Shown piece by piece: positions 11,141 to 24,184 of a stretch of 64,000 nt of DNA. The first letter of the stretch is position 1; the number at the start of each line of letters is the position of its first letter. The notes under the pieces are model-generated. The model worked only from the letters and a program-made list of their open reading frames with translations, was not told the origin of the DNA and made no database searches. The position numbers were made by a program, and so were the translations under genes. The DNA comes from Aplysia californica (lineage: Eukaryota > Mollusca > Gastropoda > Aplysiida > Aplysiidae), in contig NW_004797467.1 in NCBI RefSeq assembly GCF_000002075.1, positions 896,084 through 960,083 of the forward strand. Direction: 5' to 3'.

Positions 11141-11365
11141 CATTTCAGTAACCCACTTTCAGCACTTTTTAAGGACCCCCGCGCAAATGTTGAGTTCCTG
11201 CATGCTGTCGGCATCGCTGACCGTTTATGACGCCACAGCGCCAGAAGAAAGAGAAGGAGAGTGTTTGCAAGTGGTCCCTAACCTTTGTTGAAGTCTGTAT
11301 TTTGCTATGGAATGTGTTGTCTAGCTTTTCATAATATTTACACCCATTTGCACATCACTACCTCA

Positions 11366-12500
11366 GAATTACAAAGTTCTATCTGCACAGTTCCTAGTTT
11401 TGAGAAAATCGAAGTTGAAAATTTTGAGTTTCACATGGTCAAGCTTTTTCGAATGTACTAATTTTCTAAGGTATTTATGTAACATTATGCAAATTGAGTT
11501 GTAACTGGTGGTTTTAAGTCATTTTGACTGTTATTCTTTTCAGATGTAGAGTATTCCGTTTGCAAAGAGAAACTTGTAATTTTCAACAAAACGTGCTGAG
11601 CTCAAAATTACAAAGTTCTATCTGCAAAATAGGGAATCTCCGGGTTTGGCCACTAGAACAATGAAATACCTGTAGTAACTTTATATATGAGTATGAGTTA
11701 GGAGTAGGAGTATGGGTAGGATTGTAGGATAGTAGGGTAGTATAGTATAGTAATCGTTGGGGCCTAAGCCGCATTATCCCTAAAAATAGCTGGTGTATTT
11801 AATTTATGTGTACTTTGGTATTGTCTTCTCTCATTTTTCTATTTAGTTATCCATTTTCTCGCTAGTTTTACCTCTGACAGCAGATAACCCCCGCCTTCTT
11901 CAATCGCGAATATCTTGACTTCTATTCAAGATAGATGCGTATTGTTTCACCAACCACAAACTTTAAGTAGGGGTTTTCATCGCTGGAAGAGCAGGTACTG
12001 AAAACTAGGTCAAACTGCCTGCATCGGCCTTTACATCAAATTCATTAAATACATTTACTACTATACCGGGGAAGTTATACATGTTTGTAAAGGTTATTGT
12101 TTCTGCTTTCATGTGTACCAATTTGATTTTAATAAAGCGTCGTATTTTTAAAAAATTCCCGATAGATAAGAAGGTGCCCTGCCGAACCGAGTCGGCCCCG
12201 CGCGCGGAACAGATTTTTGATCAGAGGTTGAAACGGTGCCCTTGGTTCAACTTTAAGATGATAGCAATAACTTTACATGACCCAACACAGATGAGCGCTT
12301 GATTCAAACATATCGTAACCACATTCTTCTCTTGCTGATAGAACTTCATAATTCTGAAAAGATCTCCTGGTATTCGGATAGAACAATATAATTCTTTGTA
12401 TATCTTGATAATGACTCCGAAATTTATAGAACAGACAGAATGTTTGGTTTCTGACCTCAAAATGGCAAAAAATGTCAAATAGAACTTTGTAATTCTGAGG
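11366..12500. repeat. Cluster of an 18-bp motif in two orientations
   Basis: The motif 'agaattacaaagttctat' or a close variant occurs forward near 11366-11391 and 11596-11621. It occurs inverted near 12335-12360, 12373-12398 and 12475-12500. Two direct copies on the left and three inverted copies on the right suggest subterminal repeats of a non-autonomous DNA transposon, but no clean ends were found. Confidence 0.4.
11855..11945. repeat. Fragment of the 'GGTGGAATCAGG' MITE interior
   Basis: The piece 'ccattttctcgctagtttta' with 'cctctgacagcagataaccc' matches the interior of the copy at 41836-42268. The terminal repeats are absent. Confidence 0.5.
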
Positions 12501-12559
12501 AAGCGACATGTCACAATATGTAAATATGTGTTTTGAAGAATCGTTGGTTTTTAAGATCA

Positions 12560-12918
12560 CTACTGCCCAAAAACTAGTGTGTGGCTTTTGAAGTTACAAT
12601 GTTGCAACTGAAGTTACTATGTGGCATTTGAAAACACGAGGCGTATATTTGATCAGGAAATAAATAGGCATGATTTGTGTAAGAATGTATCCTCTCAGTT
12701 TGGTTTCTTTTAGAAGAACCAAGTACCAAGTGGTACAGCTTAAAAATAACATTCCATGTTGAGACGGCAACTCCATCTCTTTTTTTTATTCTAAAAGCTT
12801 GCAGATGAATCTTTTTCTTTGTTCTACGTATGCTTGACTGGTAATGGGGAAAAAAACATGATGTTCCATTTTTGTGTAATTCGTTTCTGTATATTATGAT
12901 GAAGGAAATTTCTGTTTA

Positions 12919-12974
<56 letters not shown>

Positions 12975-13640
12975 GTTTTTCTTTCTCTTCCACCTCCTTT
13001 TTCAAAGTGTGCAGTTATTTACAAGAGATAATGAGGACCTTTTACCTGCTTTGCTAACATGTTAATCTCATGTTTGTTGTAATATATGTTTATGTGCATG
13101 AGGTTTTTCTAAGATCACCACTCACCAGGCTGTGAAGAGCATTTCTTGTTCTCACTTCATGATATTTCCAGATGTGGGATATTACCGGGTATTTGACTTG
13201 ACCTAATCTCAGTCTTCTGGAGGAGTTATAACTTTAAAGCCTTTAATTCACTCAGCCCTGGGGTCAAGGACCCTGTCTACTGGCTGTGCCAAGTGGTTTA
13301 AAGTGTTTTTGTAAAATCAGAAAAAAATGCTAAACCAACTTCAATCGCCGTAATATTTCACACACAACTTGTTTAGTCATAGACTAGTACCGTTTACAGA
13401 ATTAAAAAATATTTGATAGTCTGTGAGATATTGCCATTTGAAAAAGGTGAGCAACACGCATTAAAAAGTGGCTCGGATGAAAGACCAAGACTCTTTCTCA
13501 TTTCCCACTTCATTACCACATGATAAGTTATTTTCAATTGTAGGTCAAGAAAGCAATCTTTGCCCTTGTAAAGCAATGGCCAGCCGTCACTATAAAGTAT
13601 AGTCTGTCGGGTTCAGGGCCCAGCGCAGAAGTGGGCAACC
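12560..13640. other. Non-coding stretch with TAT microsatellite
   Basis: The only clear feature is a TAT/ATT triplet run at 12922-12974. Peptides read through it are low-complexity artefacts. No gene or element could be assigned to the remainder. Confidence 0.5.
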
Positions 13641-13683
13641 CGACTGTCTTGGGCTCAGGGCTGAGTGAGTTGACCCTGTTTGC

Positions 13684-13825
13684 GGGTGGTTGAAGGGCGC
13701 CTCTGGTAGGTCCTACTTTTTTACTTTCCCTCTATTTCTGTCTGTCTGTCTTACTTTTCCCCCCGCTCTAAATGACCATGATTGTGTCGGTATGCTTCTT
13801 TTTAAGCGAACAAACAAAATAACCC
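13684..13825 (+). repeat. Dispersed repeat E
   Basis: The piece 'ggtggttgaagggcgcctct', 'ggtaggtcctactttttta' ... 'aaatgacca.gattgtgtcg' is repeated at 63280-63411. Its opening resembles the start of family B SINEs, so it may be a related SINE with a different body. Confidence 0.5.
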
Positions 13826-14486
13826 TATTTATGTTTAGGTTGGGCAGACCACAGATACTCATTGTATGATTACTACTACATTCTCAAAATTCCATGAGTA
13901 CCACAACGTTTTCCTCTGCCTTTATGCTGCATTTCTATGAACTGTCCATTATTTGTTACATGCTGTCTCATGCTCCAGCTTTTTAAAAATTTTTTATCAT
14001 ACTTTACGTTTTGTAAAGAGAGCTAATAATACTAATATAATATTGTTCTGAAAATTCTTTTCTATACACTGAGTGTGTGCGCGTGTGTGTGTGTTTGGTG
14101 TGGGGGGGGGGGGGGAGGGGAGCAGGCCTTCTGGGTCTTACAATTATAGCTCAATAAGCCTTATATAGTATTAAAACGGGTTTAAAAAATGAAAGAAATG
14201 AATCTGGAAAATGATGTTAAGCATGAACCTCACATGTTTTTTTCTCCTGAGATGGTAGCCTAGTTTCACAGTGATTACAGTATTTTATTTTGTTTTTGCG
14301 CATTTCTGTTATTGTATAGTCTCATATTTCTCTGCTTCTCTTTCAGTTTGATGTTATAGTGGATGAAATTAATCATTTTCCCTCTTCAGGTGAGCTACCT
14401 ATTCCTAATGTACAGTAGTTTCTTAAAGTTTGTTTTAAGTCTCATGTTACTGACCTCATTGAAATATTACAATTACATGAAGTCGA

Positions 14487-14488
<2 letters not shown>

Positions 14489-14527
<39 letters not shown>
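14489..14527. repeat. AT dinucleotide microsatellite
   Basis: A pure run of TA dinucleotides of about 39 bp. Confidence 0.9.
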
Positions 14528-14530
<3 letters not shown>

Positions 14531-14589
14531 GTTTGTAAATCTTACAACAGTTTATTTTTTACGATTGTAAATGTAATTAACATTTTGAA

Positions 14590-14990
14590 CCCCCCGGGGC
14601 GGTGCCACTGACTGAAGTGTCTTTAGGCCCTTCCCAAAGAGGGGACATTTCTCTTTTTAATGCACAATAGAATTGTAAATGGGCTGATCCAACAATGTCA
14701 TGCTCATAACTGTGCCGGAACTACAACAGGGAACTGCTGCTTTTTCTTTCTAATCCTTACTATCGTCATTTTCCTTTACTTCTTTTGTATGTTTGTCACA
14801 CTCTTGTGACCTGCTATTTCCGGGGTGCCTTGGTAGTCGAAGCAGACTTTGTGCTGTTGAAGCTAGAGGGGTGAGCAGAGTAAGTCTGATTCCCTGTAAG
14901 GACTTCTCTGTTGATATCCGCCCCTTAGCACTCATATGACCTAATGCAGTTGCGAGCGCCGTAAAACCTCTACTAAACTAACATTTTGAG
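14590..14990 (+). mobile_element. SINE-like element, family C
   Basis: The copy aligns along its whole length with 1219-1602. It begins 'ccccccggggcggtgccact' and ends with the shared tail 'catatgacctaatgcagttg', 'cgagcgccgtaaaacc' and 'tactaaac'. There is no coding potential. Confidence 0.7.
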
Positions 14991-15113
14991 TATTATCCTT
15001 TAATGTTGTTTTTAGTAATTTACTCCCTTATTTGGAACCTCTGTGATCTTGAAGAGCTTCAAGGCTTGTGATACTGACAAAGGTAAAAATTGCCATCTCT
15101 TGCTAAACTCGTT

Positions 15114-15549
15114 AGGCAGCGTGGTGGAATCCGTATCAGGCTCTCTTCAATTTTTGGGCCAGTAGAGTTATTGGTAGCATCTTAAAGCTTGTTCACTTGT
15201 CTTTACTTGGATGAAAAAAATATCCATTTATCTTAAATACCAATCGAGATATTTGCGAAAGAAGGAGGTGGGGTCACCTGTTTTCAGAGGTAAAATTAGC
15301 GAAAAAATATCCGCCAAAGATTAGTTATTTGTTTTCCTAAGAATCCCTGGTAACTGAAAATTTACATTTTGTGTGCCTTTAATCAACGCTTTTTAGAAAA
15401 ATCCACACAGAAATGAGTTCTTTAATGGGAATGAAAGGTGTGGAGCCAAAAAACTAAAATTTGATAAAAATTTACTAACCTGCGGAAAAATGCAAGTTTC
15501 TTCACTTTGATTATTTTGACGAGAGCCTGATTCCTCCACGCTGCCTCAT
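15114..15549. mobile_element. MITE of the 'GGTGGAATCAGG' family
   Basis: The inverted ends are 'ggcagcgtggtggaatc' at left and 'cctgattcctccacgctgcc' at right. The interior ('aaaaaatatccatttatctt', 'ggaggtggggtcacctgttt') is nearly the same as that of 39195-39628. The full length is about 436 bp and no reading frame is present. Confidence 0.8.
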
Positions 15550-17079
15550 TCTGGTCAGTTCTTGAATAGGCAATGTGGGGTCTGTTATTCTTGAGCTTGT
15601 CTTATTTCCCTTTCACCAATTTCACATCCCATCTTTTAGCTGGCAACTGCATATCTTGTTAGTTATTGATATTTCCAGTAATCAGATATTTGAGGTGGAA
15701 TTTGAGGGATGATAGTGAACACAAGAATATTTTTTTTGCTCTCATACAATTGTTTCATGTTTCCATTCGGCCCGGTGTCGCATTGCTGGAGTACCTTTCC
15801 TTTCAGTGACATTTGATGTGTCTCTTCTTGGTTATAGAACTCAACAAATACAAAGTAACAAATAGCTGTCTAGATATGTCTTTATAAATTGTATGACGTT
15901 CTCTTTCTTGTGATAAAGATAAAGAAGGGGAATACTTGCCTGAAAATAATCTTTCTTAATAAACAAATGTTGTAACATTGCTTTTGGAATTTATAACTCT
16001 GTATTGGCCAGTTGTTTGGGCTTTTTTCTTTTTACACGGTGTGAACATGATATTGGTTGCCTTGTCTGTTCTAAATTTGTCTTCCACCTTCTTTAGGAAC
16101 TATTGTATACGGTACTTCGATGCTTTATATATATATGTTCTGCTTGATGTTGATCTTTTAAGTTTTAAGGAAGCACAATGTGATTTTTAGCTGTGTCTGT
16201 TCTTTTCCCATGGTACATGATACATTGATAAACTGCACTCTTTTTGCATCAAACATCAAACAGACCCTGCAAAAATTATAATATAATGCTGAAAGCGATC
16301 TTATCTATTTCCCACTTCCTTTCCATCATGATCAAGGGATACAAAAAGAAGTTTTCATATAGAGTGAGAAAATGTGTGTTGTCGGTTGAGTTCATCTTTA
16401 GCCAGTTGTTTATTTTTGGTGACTTTGTTTTGTTTTGGTGAAGTATACCAGATTTCTGCATAATTTTATGCTGCATTGTATGTTTTATGAAAATTGATCT
16501 TCTACATGACTACAGTTAGGAGGTAAAACTCTTGCGTAATGGTATGCTCTGTGGTGCGCCTGGTAGTCTGTTTACCTTTTGATATCTAATCTCTACGTTT
16601 TTTTAATGAAGCACACGATGAGTCATTCATGAAGGTCAGTTTTAGTCTACCAACAGCTTCCAGATGCACACAGGAGTGAACCATCGAATTTATACTCCTG
16701 TTTTTGCTAATCAATTTGATGATTTAGCGACATTTTGTTAAATATTATGTTACTCAGAGTATATTTGATCGTTAATGAAGGAATATTTTGATTATAGATT
16801 TATCTTTGTGGTCTAAAGACTACAAACAATGAAGTCAAATGCACATTCCAAAGTTGAAAAAGTATCACAAGATGTGGTATAGTTCAAAATAGAAGAATGT
16901 ACTGTTGTGGAAAGCCTGTAAAGAGATTCTTATCTACATGTAACAAACTATCCGATGCTCCCTGCTATCGAAAATAAAATAGCGTCATTATATTGTATTC
17001 CAAGTCTTCACTTTTCCTTCTGGGTCTAAAAGCTTCAAGCCTACACCTTTTTTTGTATATTTGCCTTTTTATCTTTCTA
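15550..17079. other. Intergenic sequence without recognised features
   Basis: AT-rich sequence. Open frames here are short and match no family. No inverted ends, SINE head or splice-flanked exon was recognised. Confidence 0.45.
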
Positions 17080-19865
17080 TGCTTTTAAAAAATACATCTC
17101 CAAAATCAACAGCCAGACACCACTCAACCAAGTTTTTAAAATCGCTAAAAAATATTTTGGGTAGACGCACAGACACCATCCGGCACGTCCAGAGGCCGGA
17201 TGGAACCACAGCTGAAACACAGGTAGACAACGCAAACACAATAGCTACACAACAGCACTGAAACATACAACGCAGACTTCACATTAGACGAACTAACATG
17301 GTGCATCTCAGACCTGGGCAATACAGCCCCGGGACCGGATGACATCCACAACCAGAAACACAGAAACACTTACACTCCTTCTAGACATATACAACGACAT
17401 GTGGCGGTCGAACTCCTTTCCGGAGTCATTTCAATACCCAAACCAAACAAAGACCACACACACCCATACACATACAGACCAATAGCACTAACGAGCTGTC
17501 TGTACAAACTTATTAAAAAAATTATCCACAGGCGACTCGTGTGGTTTCTGGTCTCCAGTGCGGATTCAGGAAAACTCGATACACTCTGGATCACCTGGTC
17601 CGCCTGGAGACCATTATACGCGAGACGTTTCCCGAAGGAGGCCACAGGATCGCCATCTTTTTCGACCTAGAAAAAGCCTTTGACACAACCTGGAAGTACG
17701 GCATTCTCAGAGACCTGCACGCACTCGGCATACACGGTCACCTCCCTGCCTTCATTAGCAATTTCCTGAAGAACCGTTCCTTACTTATAGGTTTGTGTTG
17801 GATCCTCCCTTTCAGACCCCCACCAACAGGAGGAAGGAGTCCCCCAGGGGAGCATCCTTTCTCCTCTCCTATTTGATATCAAAATAGATTCCATCGTAAA
17901 AACCATCCAAAACAGCATAGACAGCTCGTTATACGTTGACGATTTTTTTTTATATGCTGCCGTTCTAAAAATCCTGATCTAAGATCTACGGAAAGGTAGC
18001 TGCAAACGCAGCTGCACAAACTCGAAAAGTGGGCAAACAATAACGGTTTCAAGTTTTCCCCGTCAAAGACGGTTGCAGTGCACTTCTGCCGATCAGGCAG
18101 ACGTGTAGGCTACCGCAGCCAGATTTCATACTATACGATGAAAGGATTCCCGTCCAGGACCAGGCGTTATGTTCGACAAAAAACTCATATTCATACCACA
18201 CATTAAAGACCTTCGTGTGAGGTGCCAGAAAGCGTTGAACGCTTCGAAAATTTTATCGCATCCGGAGTGGGGAGGGGGCTCAAAACACCTTCTCCACTTG
18301 TACGTAGGCCTTTCCCTTTTCCGATCCAGGCTTGACTACGGCTGTCAAGTCTACAGATCGGCAAAACCACATATCCTAAAAATGCTAGACCCAGTGCAAA
18401 AACAAGGGCTCCGCCTCGCTCTGGGGGCCCGCACTTCTCCGGTGGAGAGCCTCCAGGCCGAGGCAAATATACCATCACTCACACTCAGACGCACACAACT
18501 CTCACTACAATACGCAATTAAACAGAGCTCAGAACCAGAGAACCCAGCTCACAACTGCATTTTTAAAACAAACCCAGAAACCATAAACAAATTCCAAAAC
18601 AACGAAAAGCTCATTAAACCCTTCGGCCTCAGAATCCTGGAATACCTCAACATACACTTTTCCTAACAAGTCATCCAACAAGTTTTTTCCCCGACCTCCC
18701 TCCGTGGCATCTCACCAGGCAAAGATAGACTTACAGCTGACCATACCCGACAAAGCGAGCACAAACACCAAAACATTTAAAGCAGAATACAAAAAAAACT
18801 TGTAGAAAAATACCCCGGTGCGGAGCTTATCTTCACAGATGGCTAAAAAAAAGACAATGATGTGGGGGCCGCAGCCCTATCTTCAAACAGCACACACCAA
18901 AGGAGATTCCATCCTGAAGTCTCCATTCTCTCTGCAGAGGCCACTGCCATTGACATGGCACTGGACTCTGTAGAAAATTCTCTTAATCTTTCCTTATCCT
19001 TTCTGACTCTCTGTCTTGCATCGCCTCACTCACAAACTACACACTCCTACACCCAAAAATAGCCAGTCTACAACAGAAAATACACACCTTGCCTGAAACA
19101 GGGAAAAGTATCGTGTTTGCAGGGATACCTAGCATGTGGGCATCCGAGGAAACTAGCAGGTGGATGACCTGGCAAAGAAATCCTTATCCCTTCTGTTGGG
19201 ATAAACGGCGAACACTCTTCCACAGACTGACCTTAAAAATAAAGTCAAAGTAAAAGAGTACACCTCCAGTCTGTGGGAGAGCCATTGGAAAAAACCCAAA
19301 CAAATAACAAACTCCACAATATTAATAAACCGAAACTTGGACCGCGAAATCCTTCGGGCCTCTCCAGAAGAGACGAAGTCATTTGTACTCGATTACGCAT
19401 CGGGCACACGGCCCTAATACGCAAATACCTCCTTCAGGGAGATGAGAAGCCGTTCTGTGTCGGATGCGAAACAGATTTTACCATTAGACACATTTTAACC
19501 GAATGTATAGACTTCGGAGAGACCCTAAGGAAATATTTTTAATGCAAAACATTGAAAGATGTTTTTTTATCGTTGTTGCTCCCAGCAGAATTTTAGATTT
19601 TATGAAGGCCATTGGCCTTTATGGAAAGTTATAAAATAGATTGTTTGAAATTTTTAAGTGTTATTTAGAAAGTTGTTTTAAATCTAATATTTAAATCTAA
19701 AACCTATTTACACTCGATTTTGTTTTGCGTTCTAACAATTTTTAATAGAAATATTGACCAATATCAGGCCGAGGAATGAACTGTTGAGAAAAAACCAACT
19801 TGTTTCGCGCGCTCGTATGACCTTATGCAGTTGCGAGCGCTGTAAAACCCCATACTAAACTACTA
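17080..19865 (+). mobile_element. I-group LINE with RT, RNase H and cysteine motif, degenerate
   Basis: Successive plus-strand frames give the domains of an RNase H-bearing LINE in order. A pre-RT segment (GRRTDTIRHVQRPDGTTAET, near 17160) comes first. RT motifs include GFRKTRYTLDHL and IAIFFDLEKAFDTTWKYGIL (17560-17700). A thumb and linker region follows (18170-18660). An RNase H start resembling IFTDG..., then SAEATAIDMALDS, lies at 18830-18975. The C-terminal RRDEVICTRLRIGHT and the C..C...H...C box lie at 19370-19520. Several stops and frame shifts make it inactive. About 240 bp of AT-rich 3' sequence leads to the tail 'gcgctcgtatgacc' and 'ttgcgagcgctgtaaaac', which is the tail of SINE families A-C. 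Placement in the I/Nimb group rests on the RNase H and this C-terminal motif. Confidence 0.8.
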
Positions 19866-19869
19866 AACA

Positions 19870-21100
19870 GAATCATGGTTCATGATACAGATGTCATAGA
19901 TTCTAGATGATTTCCAGGAATAGACAAAGTTCGTTGCGGGAGAAAAATGAACGAAGCCACGTCAGAGAGAACAGTTCACCCTGCAAGCGACTTCGTTGAA
20001 TCCGAGCGTGCTTATTTATGTGTTCGTTGAAGCCAAGTTATGTTTATTAAATTTAATTAAGAAGAATACGAGGAATCCGTCTCATTTCGCTGAATCCGAG
20101 TAGTCGTTTAATCCCAATTCCACTTTAGCAAAATGCGGTTCCACATATCTATTTGCAACTCGTTGTTCTGTGTGTGTGTGTTTCGGGGGGGTGATATGAC
20201 CGACGTGTCTACATCCCTTCGAACGTTTTAAGATGAGAACCTTTTAGTTTGTGTCTCCAACAAACCAGAAACCTACCAACCGATTATCACGTGTCTCTCA
20301 GGAAGTCGATCGTAGAAATGGAACTAATGAACAATCAGTGAAACTAACATTTTGGTTGTGTCTAACAAAATAAAGCGACACCTCCCCACAAAAGACGCAT
20401 CAGTTGGAATGCCGCATGTAGCATTTTAATCGGGCCAAGCAAGATCAGTCATTTTTTCGACATGATAGATTGCTCAGCCAGAGAAGAAAAAATCGGGGAT
20501 TCTGTTTTCATTCGGTTTACCAGTGTCTTCAGATTAATTAACAGTATTTGGTTTAAATTTGCTCTTTCGTGGTTTGGGCATGAACTTTGTTGTTGACCCT
20601 CTTTCTGTTCAGGATTTTAAAATAATTTTCTTCTCAACTTGTTCAATCTAGTCATGCACATTCTCCTTCTGAACATTTTCTGTCTTGCCGTGGACTTTCT
20701 TCTTCGGAACTTTCCATTTAGTTGTAGATTCTCTTTAACTTTTTCTGTGATGTTTTATGTTTGTGTTGGGTGAAAGCTTTTGTTGGGAATTGTATTGAAT
20801 GGAATCTTGCGTGGAGTCCTTGTTTACTGTTTCGCTAAAATTAAGTTATGAAGTTAAATTTGCTCTGTGGTGAGCTCATATCAATGATTTCCTTTGTATG
20901 TGTGTATGGAAACAACGAAATAAAACACAAGCATTCAGAATAAAGTAGATATATAGCATTAAAAAATTATTGTCTGAACCTCATATTTTCTGTTTTCTTC
21001 TTCATCTTCTGCGACCCCCAGTAAGGGTACCAAGAACTTAAACCTGCAAAAGAAATGCGAATAACTAAAGCAGGAACAAAACACACTAAACTCAACAGGG
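19870..21100. other. Intergenic sequence without recognised features
   Basis: No coding region, RNA gene or repeat of the families found elsewhere in the window was seen. A short TG run near 20170 is the only low-complexity tract. Confidence 0.45.
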
Positions 21101-21129
21101 GTGTGTAATGTGTAAATGGAATTTTAATG

Positions 21130-21350
21130 CGCACAAGGGGGATATCCCGAAAAATGCTGTTTTGAGAAAATCGAAGGTAAAGTTTTTGGACACTTGTTCA
21201 GTTTGTTTAAAAGACAAGGAGAGTTTCTCTATAACCAAACAAATACACACCAATGAAACCAAACTTTTCCTACAGGTAGGGCAATGCCCACTTTTGTACA
21301 CCAATATTTCTGAAAACCCCCAAAACCTGGGTTAGCCCGCTTGTCCTTAA
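21130..21350. repeat. Dispersed repeat F
   Basis: From 'gcacaagggggatatcccg' to 'gcttgtccttaaaagcgacc', this stretch aligns with 38585-38815. Shared segments include 'gagaaaatc.aaggtaaag', 'gtagggcaatgcccactttt' and 'tgggttagcc'. It is about 220 bp and non-coding. It adjoins the Tc1 relic, and its class is unknown. Confidence 0.6.
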
Positions 21351-21594
21351 AAGCGACCAATTTACACAGCCACCAGGGTGTCAATAATGTTTTAGTGTGA
21401 TTTAGCGTCACTAAGTCATTTCAGCGACCTTGACTTTGGGATATAAAGTCAGCGCCCTGTGTGATATCCGTTGGCTGCAATAACTGCTCTGCATCTTAGA
21501 CCTATAGAGTTCACGAGTGCGTTTATTTGTACCCACACCTGACCGATGGCTGCAGCCAAGAGCTGTTCGTGGTCGTGGTTGAGCTACCTGGATT

Positions 21595-22315
21595 GCGACT
21601 CAAACGTGTTCAAAGAGGTTTAATTCAGGTGAACGAGCCAGATTGGCCAAAAGATTGAAGTTCCGTCCTAGGAACTGCTGTGTTACACTTGCATAATGTG
21701 GTCTCACACTGTTTTGCTGGTAAAAGTACATGTAGTTTGGATGCCCTGGGAAAAGGGCACCACCGCATGAGGTTGAAGAACTTCGGCGATGTAGCACTGA
21801 GCTGTAGATTCTAACCCCATTTCCTTGTCCATGGCCCGCGTTCTGGAAGAACACTGGTCCAGTTCTTTGATTTAGGGCCATGACTCTCCAAATCATGACG
21901 ATCAACCTTCCACAAGGGTCAGTCTCCACAACGTTGGCATCAGCGTAGCGAGATCAGGTTAGTGTGTCACACGCAGATACGCCTATTTATCGGATCAACG
22001 CAGATTCTGCTCACGTGGGTGTATACAGTACCGATCTCTATTGTCTATTCTTCTAGTTTACGGGAGCCTACTGTTCCCACACAAACCGATCACAGCGGTG
22101 CCGAGGGGGTCAGAACTGGCATATGTAACGACCGTCTGCGCCGGAGACCTGTGGAGACCTCCGCCGTACGATTCTGGTACGCAAGGCCCGCCCTGTTCCT
22201 GTTCGTCCGATGGTGTTCCAGGCGGTCTCGGCGGTTGTCAGAATCGGATCCTTGGTATTGGCACACCATGAGGTGATCCTCGGCTGCAGTTGTCCCTCTT
22301 GTGTTTTCTGGCAAG
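21595..22315 (-). mobile_element. Tc1-like transposase relic (catalytic half)
   Basis: On the minus strand a start-proximal segment at about 22315-22115 reads TTAAEDHLMV...RNRAGLAYQNRTAEV...RRSLHMPVLTP, resembling the middle of Tc1 transposases. From about 21925 to 21600 come LIVMIWRVMAL, FYQQNSVRPHYASV and LARSPELNLFEHV. These correspond to the family's VMVWG, FQQDNARPHxA and PARSPDLNPIEHVW boxes. The QQDN Asp is replaced (QQNS), and stops separate the two parts, so it is inactive. It complements the N-terminal relic near 10925 but is in the opposite orientation. Confidence 0.8.
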
Positions 22316-22744
22316 GGGGCAGATCATAATTTGTCACGTTAATTGGTGTCTTGAAACCGGTTCTGTAAACTGTAGATGGCGGAGACGTGCACACCTGTAA
22401 CAGTTGGCATAATATGTTAAGCAGACTCTCCAGCCTGTAGTCGTCCAATAACCCTGTGACGGTTTTCTGGTAAAAGTCTCGGCATCTTGATACTTGTATG
22501 TGCATTGTCATTCGATTTCTACATGATTGTGTGACTGTTCAAACCTGTTCAGTTAAACTTGTGTAAGACGTTGGCAAAAATAGCAGCACAAACACATCTT
22601 CATAAGTGTAAACTTTCATAAAATGACAAATTACAGTACCAACATGAGACTAATATTATTATTTCATATTTCTATTTAATTTGGCGCGCTAAATGCAAAA
22701 TGTGTCCGATTTTAATGATATAAACGGTGGTATCACAGTATACT

Positions 22745-23570
22745 GAAAGCAGAAGTACAAGCTGCCATTAGGAAAATGAAACAAGGATAAACCACAGGGC
22801 CAGATAATATTCCAGTTGAAGTGATTGGCGCGCTTGAAGAACTAGGCACTGAAATAACCACAAAGTTTCCTAAATGCTATTTATGACAGCGGTGAGATCC
22901 CAGAAGATATGATGAAGTCAGTTTTTATAGCTTTACCCAAAACACCAGGTGCCACTGAGTGTGATATAATGCATAGAACACTATTAGCGTTATGAGTCAT
23001 TTTACAAAAATATTGCTGCGAGTAATAATGGGAAGATTGAGAAAAAGTGTAAGACCAGAGATATCTAAAACGCAATTCGGCTTTGTTCCTGACAAGGGCA
23101 CCAGAAATGCTATATTCACCTTAACAATGTTAATGGGGGGATGTATTGAAGCAGAGAAAGATCTGTATTTATGCTTCATAGATTATTCAACGTTTGATAA
23201 AGTTAGACATGATGAGCTATTTAAAATACTAGAAAAGCTAGACATAGATGGAAAAGGCCTAAGAATTATCAGAAATTTGTACTTGGACCAAAACGCTGAG
23301 GTACGAATTAATGGAGAATACAGTGAATATAAACAGATTAGGCCAGGAGGGAGGCAAGGATGTGTTATGTCACCAGACCTATCCTTAGAAACATAGAAGA
23401 ATGTCCAGGCCTCAAAGTAAATGGAGAAAATATTAATAACATCAGGGTATGCAGATGACACAGTTTTAATAGCAGGCTCCGAAAAGGACCTTCAATTGCT
23501 TCTAGATACTGTTGTAACAGAAAGTGAACGTAAAGGATTATTGTTGAATGTAAAGTTATCCCACGCATTG
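22745..23570 (+). mobile_element. RTE-like LINE reverse transcriptase fragment
   Basis: The sequence reads TGPDNIPVEVIGALEELGTE, then (after interruptions) SHFTKILLRVIMGRLR, RPEISKTQFGFVPDKGTRNA, LCFIDYSTFDKVRHDELF, RPGGRQGCVMSPDL and GYADDTVLIAGSEKDLQLLL. These are the palm motifs of the endonuclease-reverse transcriptases common in molluscs and flatworms. The motif order is complete through YADD. Stops and a short loss after SPDL show that it is dead. Similarity ends near 23570. A second member of the family lies inverted at 26690-28310. Confidence 0.85.
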
Positions 23571-24184
23571 GGAAGCCAAGACGGTACGTATCTTTTGTCT
23601 TGGCTGGAAGCTGACTGGCAGCAGAATACACTCTCTGCTGGAAGTAAGCTGCTGTGATGTCACTTCGGAAATTCCCGAAAGCTCCTTGCTAGAAATAACT
23701 CGCTATTCCCTTTGTTTACTTTTCATTAACCAGGAGCAGGAAGTTGACTCTTGTCCATTCCTCCAAGGCCAAGGAAAAGTAGATCGATAGGCCTAGCCTA
23801 GCGGGCCCTCGCGGTAAAACTGATGGATCCTGGTTGTAGGAATGTATGTTTAGCTCGTAACGATCTTCAAGAGGAAGTGAGAATTATAGTAATAGGCCCA
23901 TAATCCTTTTGATCCCATTCATTTCATTATTTTGATCAGTGATTTTTGCCGGATTTCAGCGCAGCCTGGAAAACGTATTGAGGTTTTACTCGATCATTGA
24001 TCGTGCAGATGCAGAGGCCTATAGATCTATAATCCTATAGGCTAACAGGAGCAGGACTTAATGTAACTTGTAAGTGTTCCATAGTGAATAAAACTAGTAT
24101 ATAACTATAGATATAGATCTAAGTATTGGCCTAGTGTCTATGGGCTCTAACTCTAACCAAAAGAATACCATAATTTAGTTTGAT

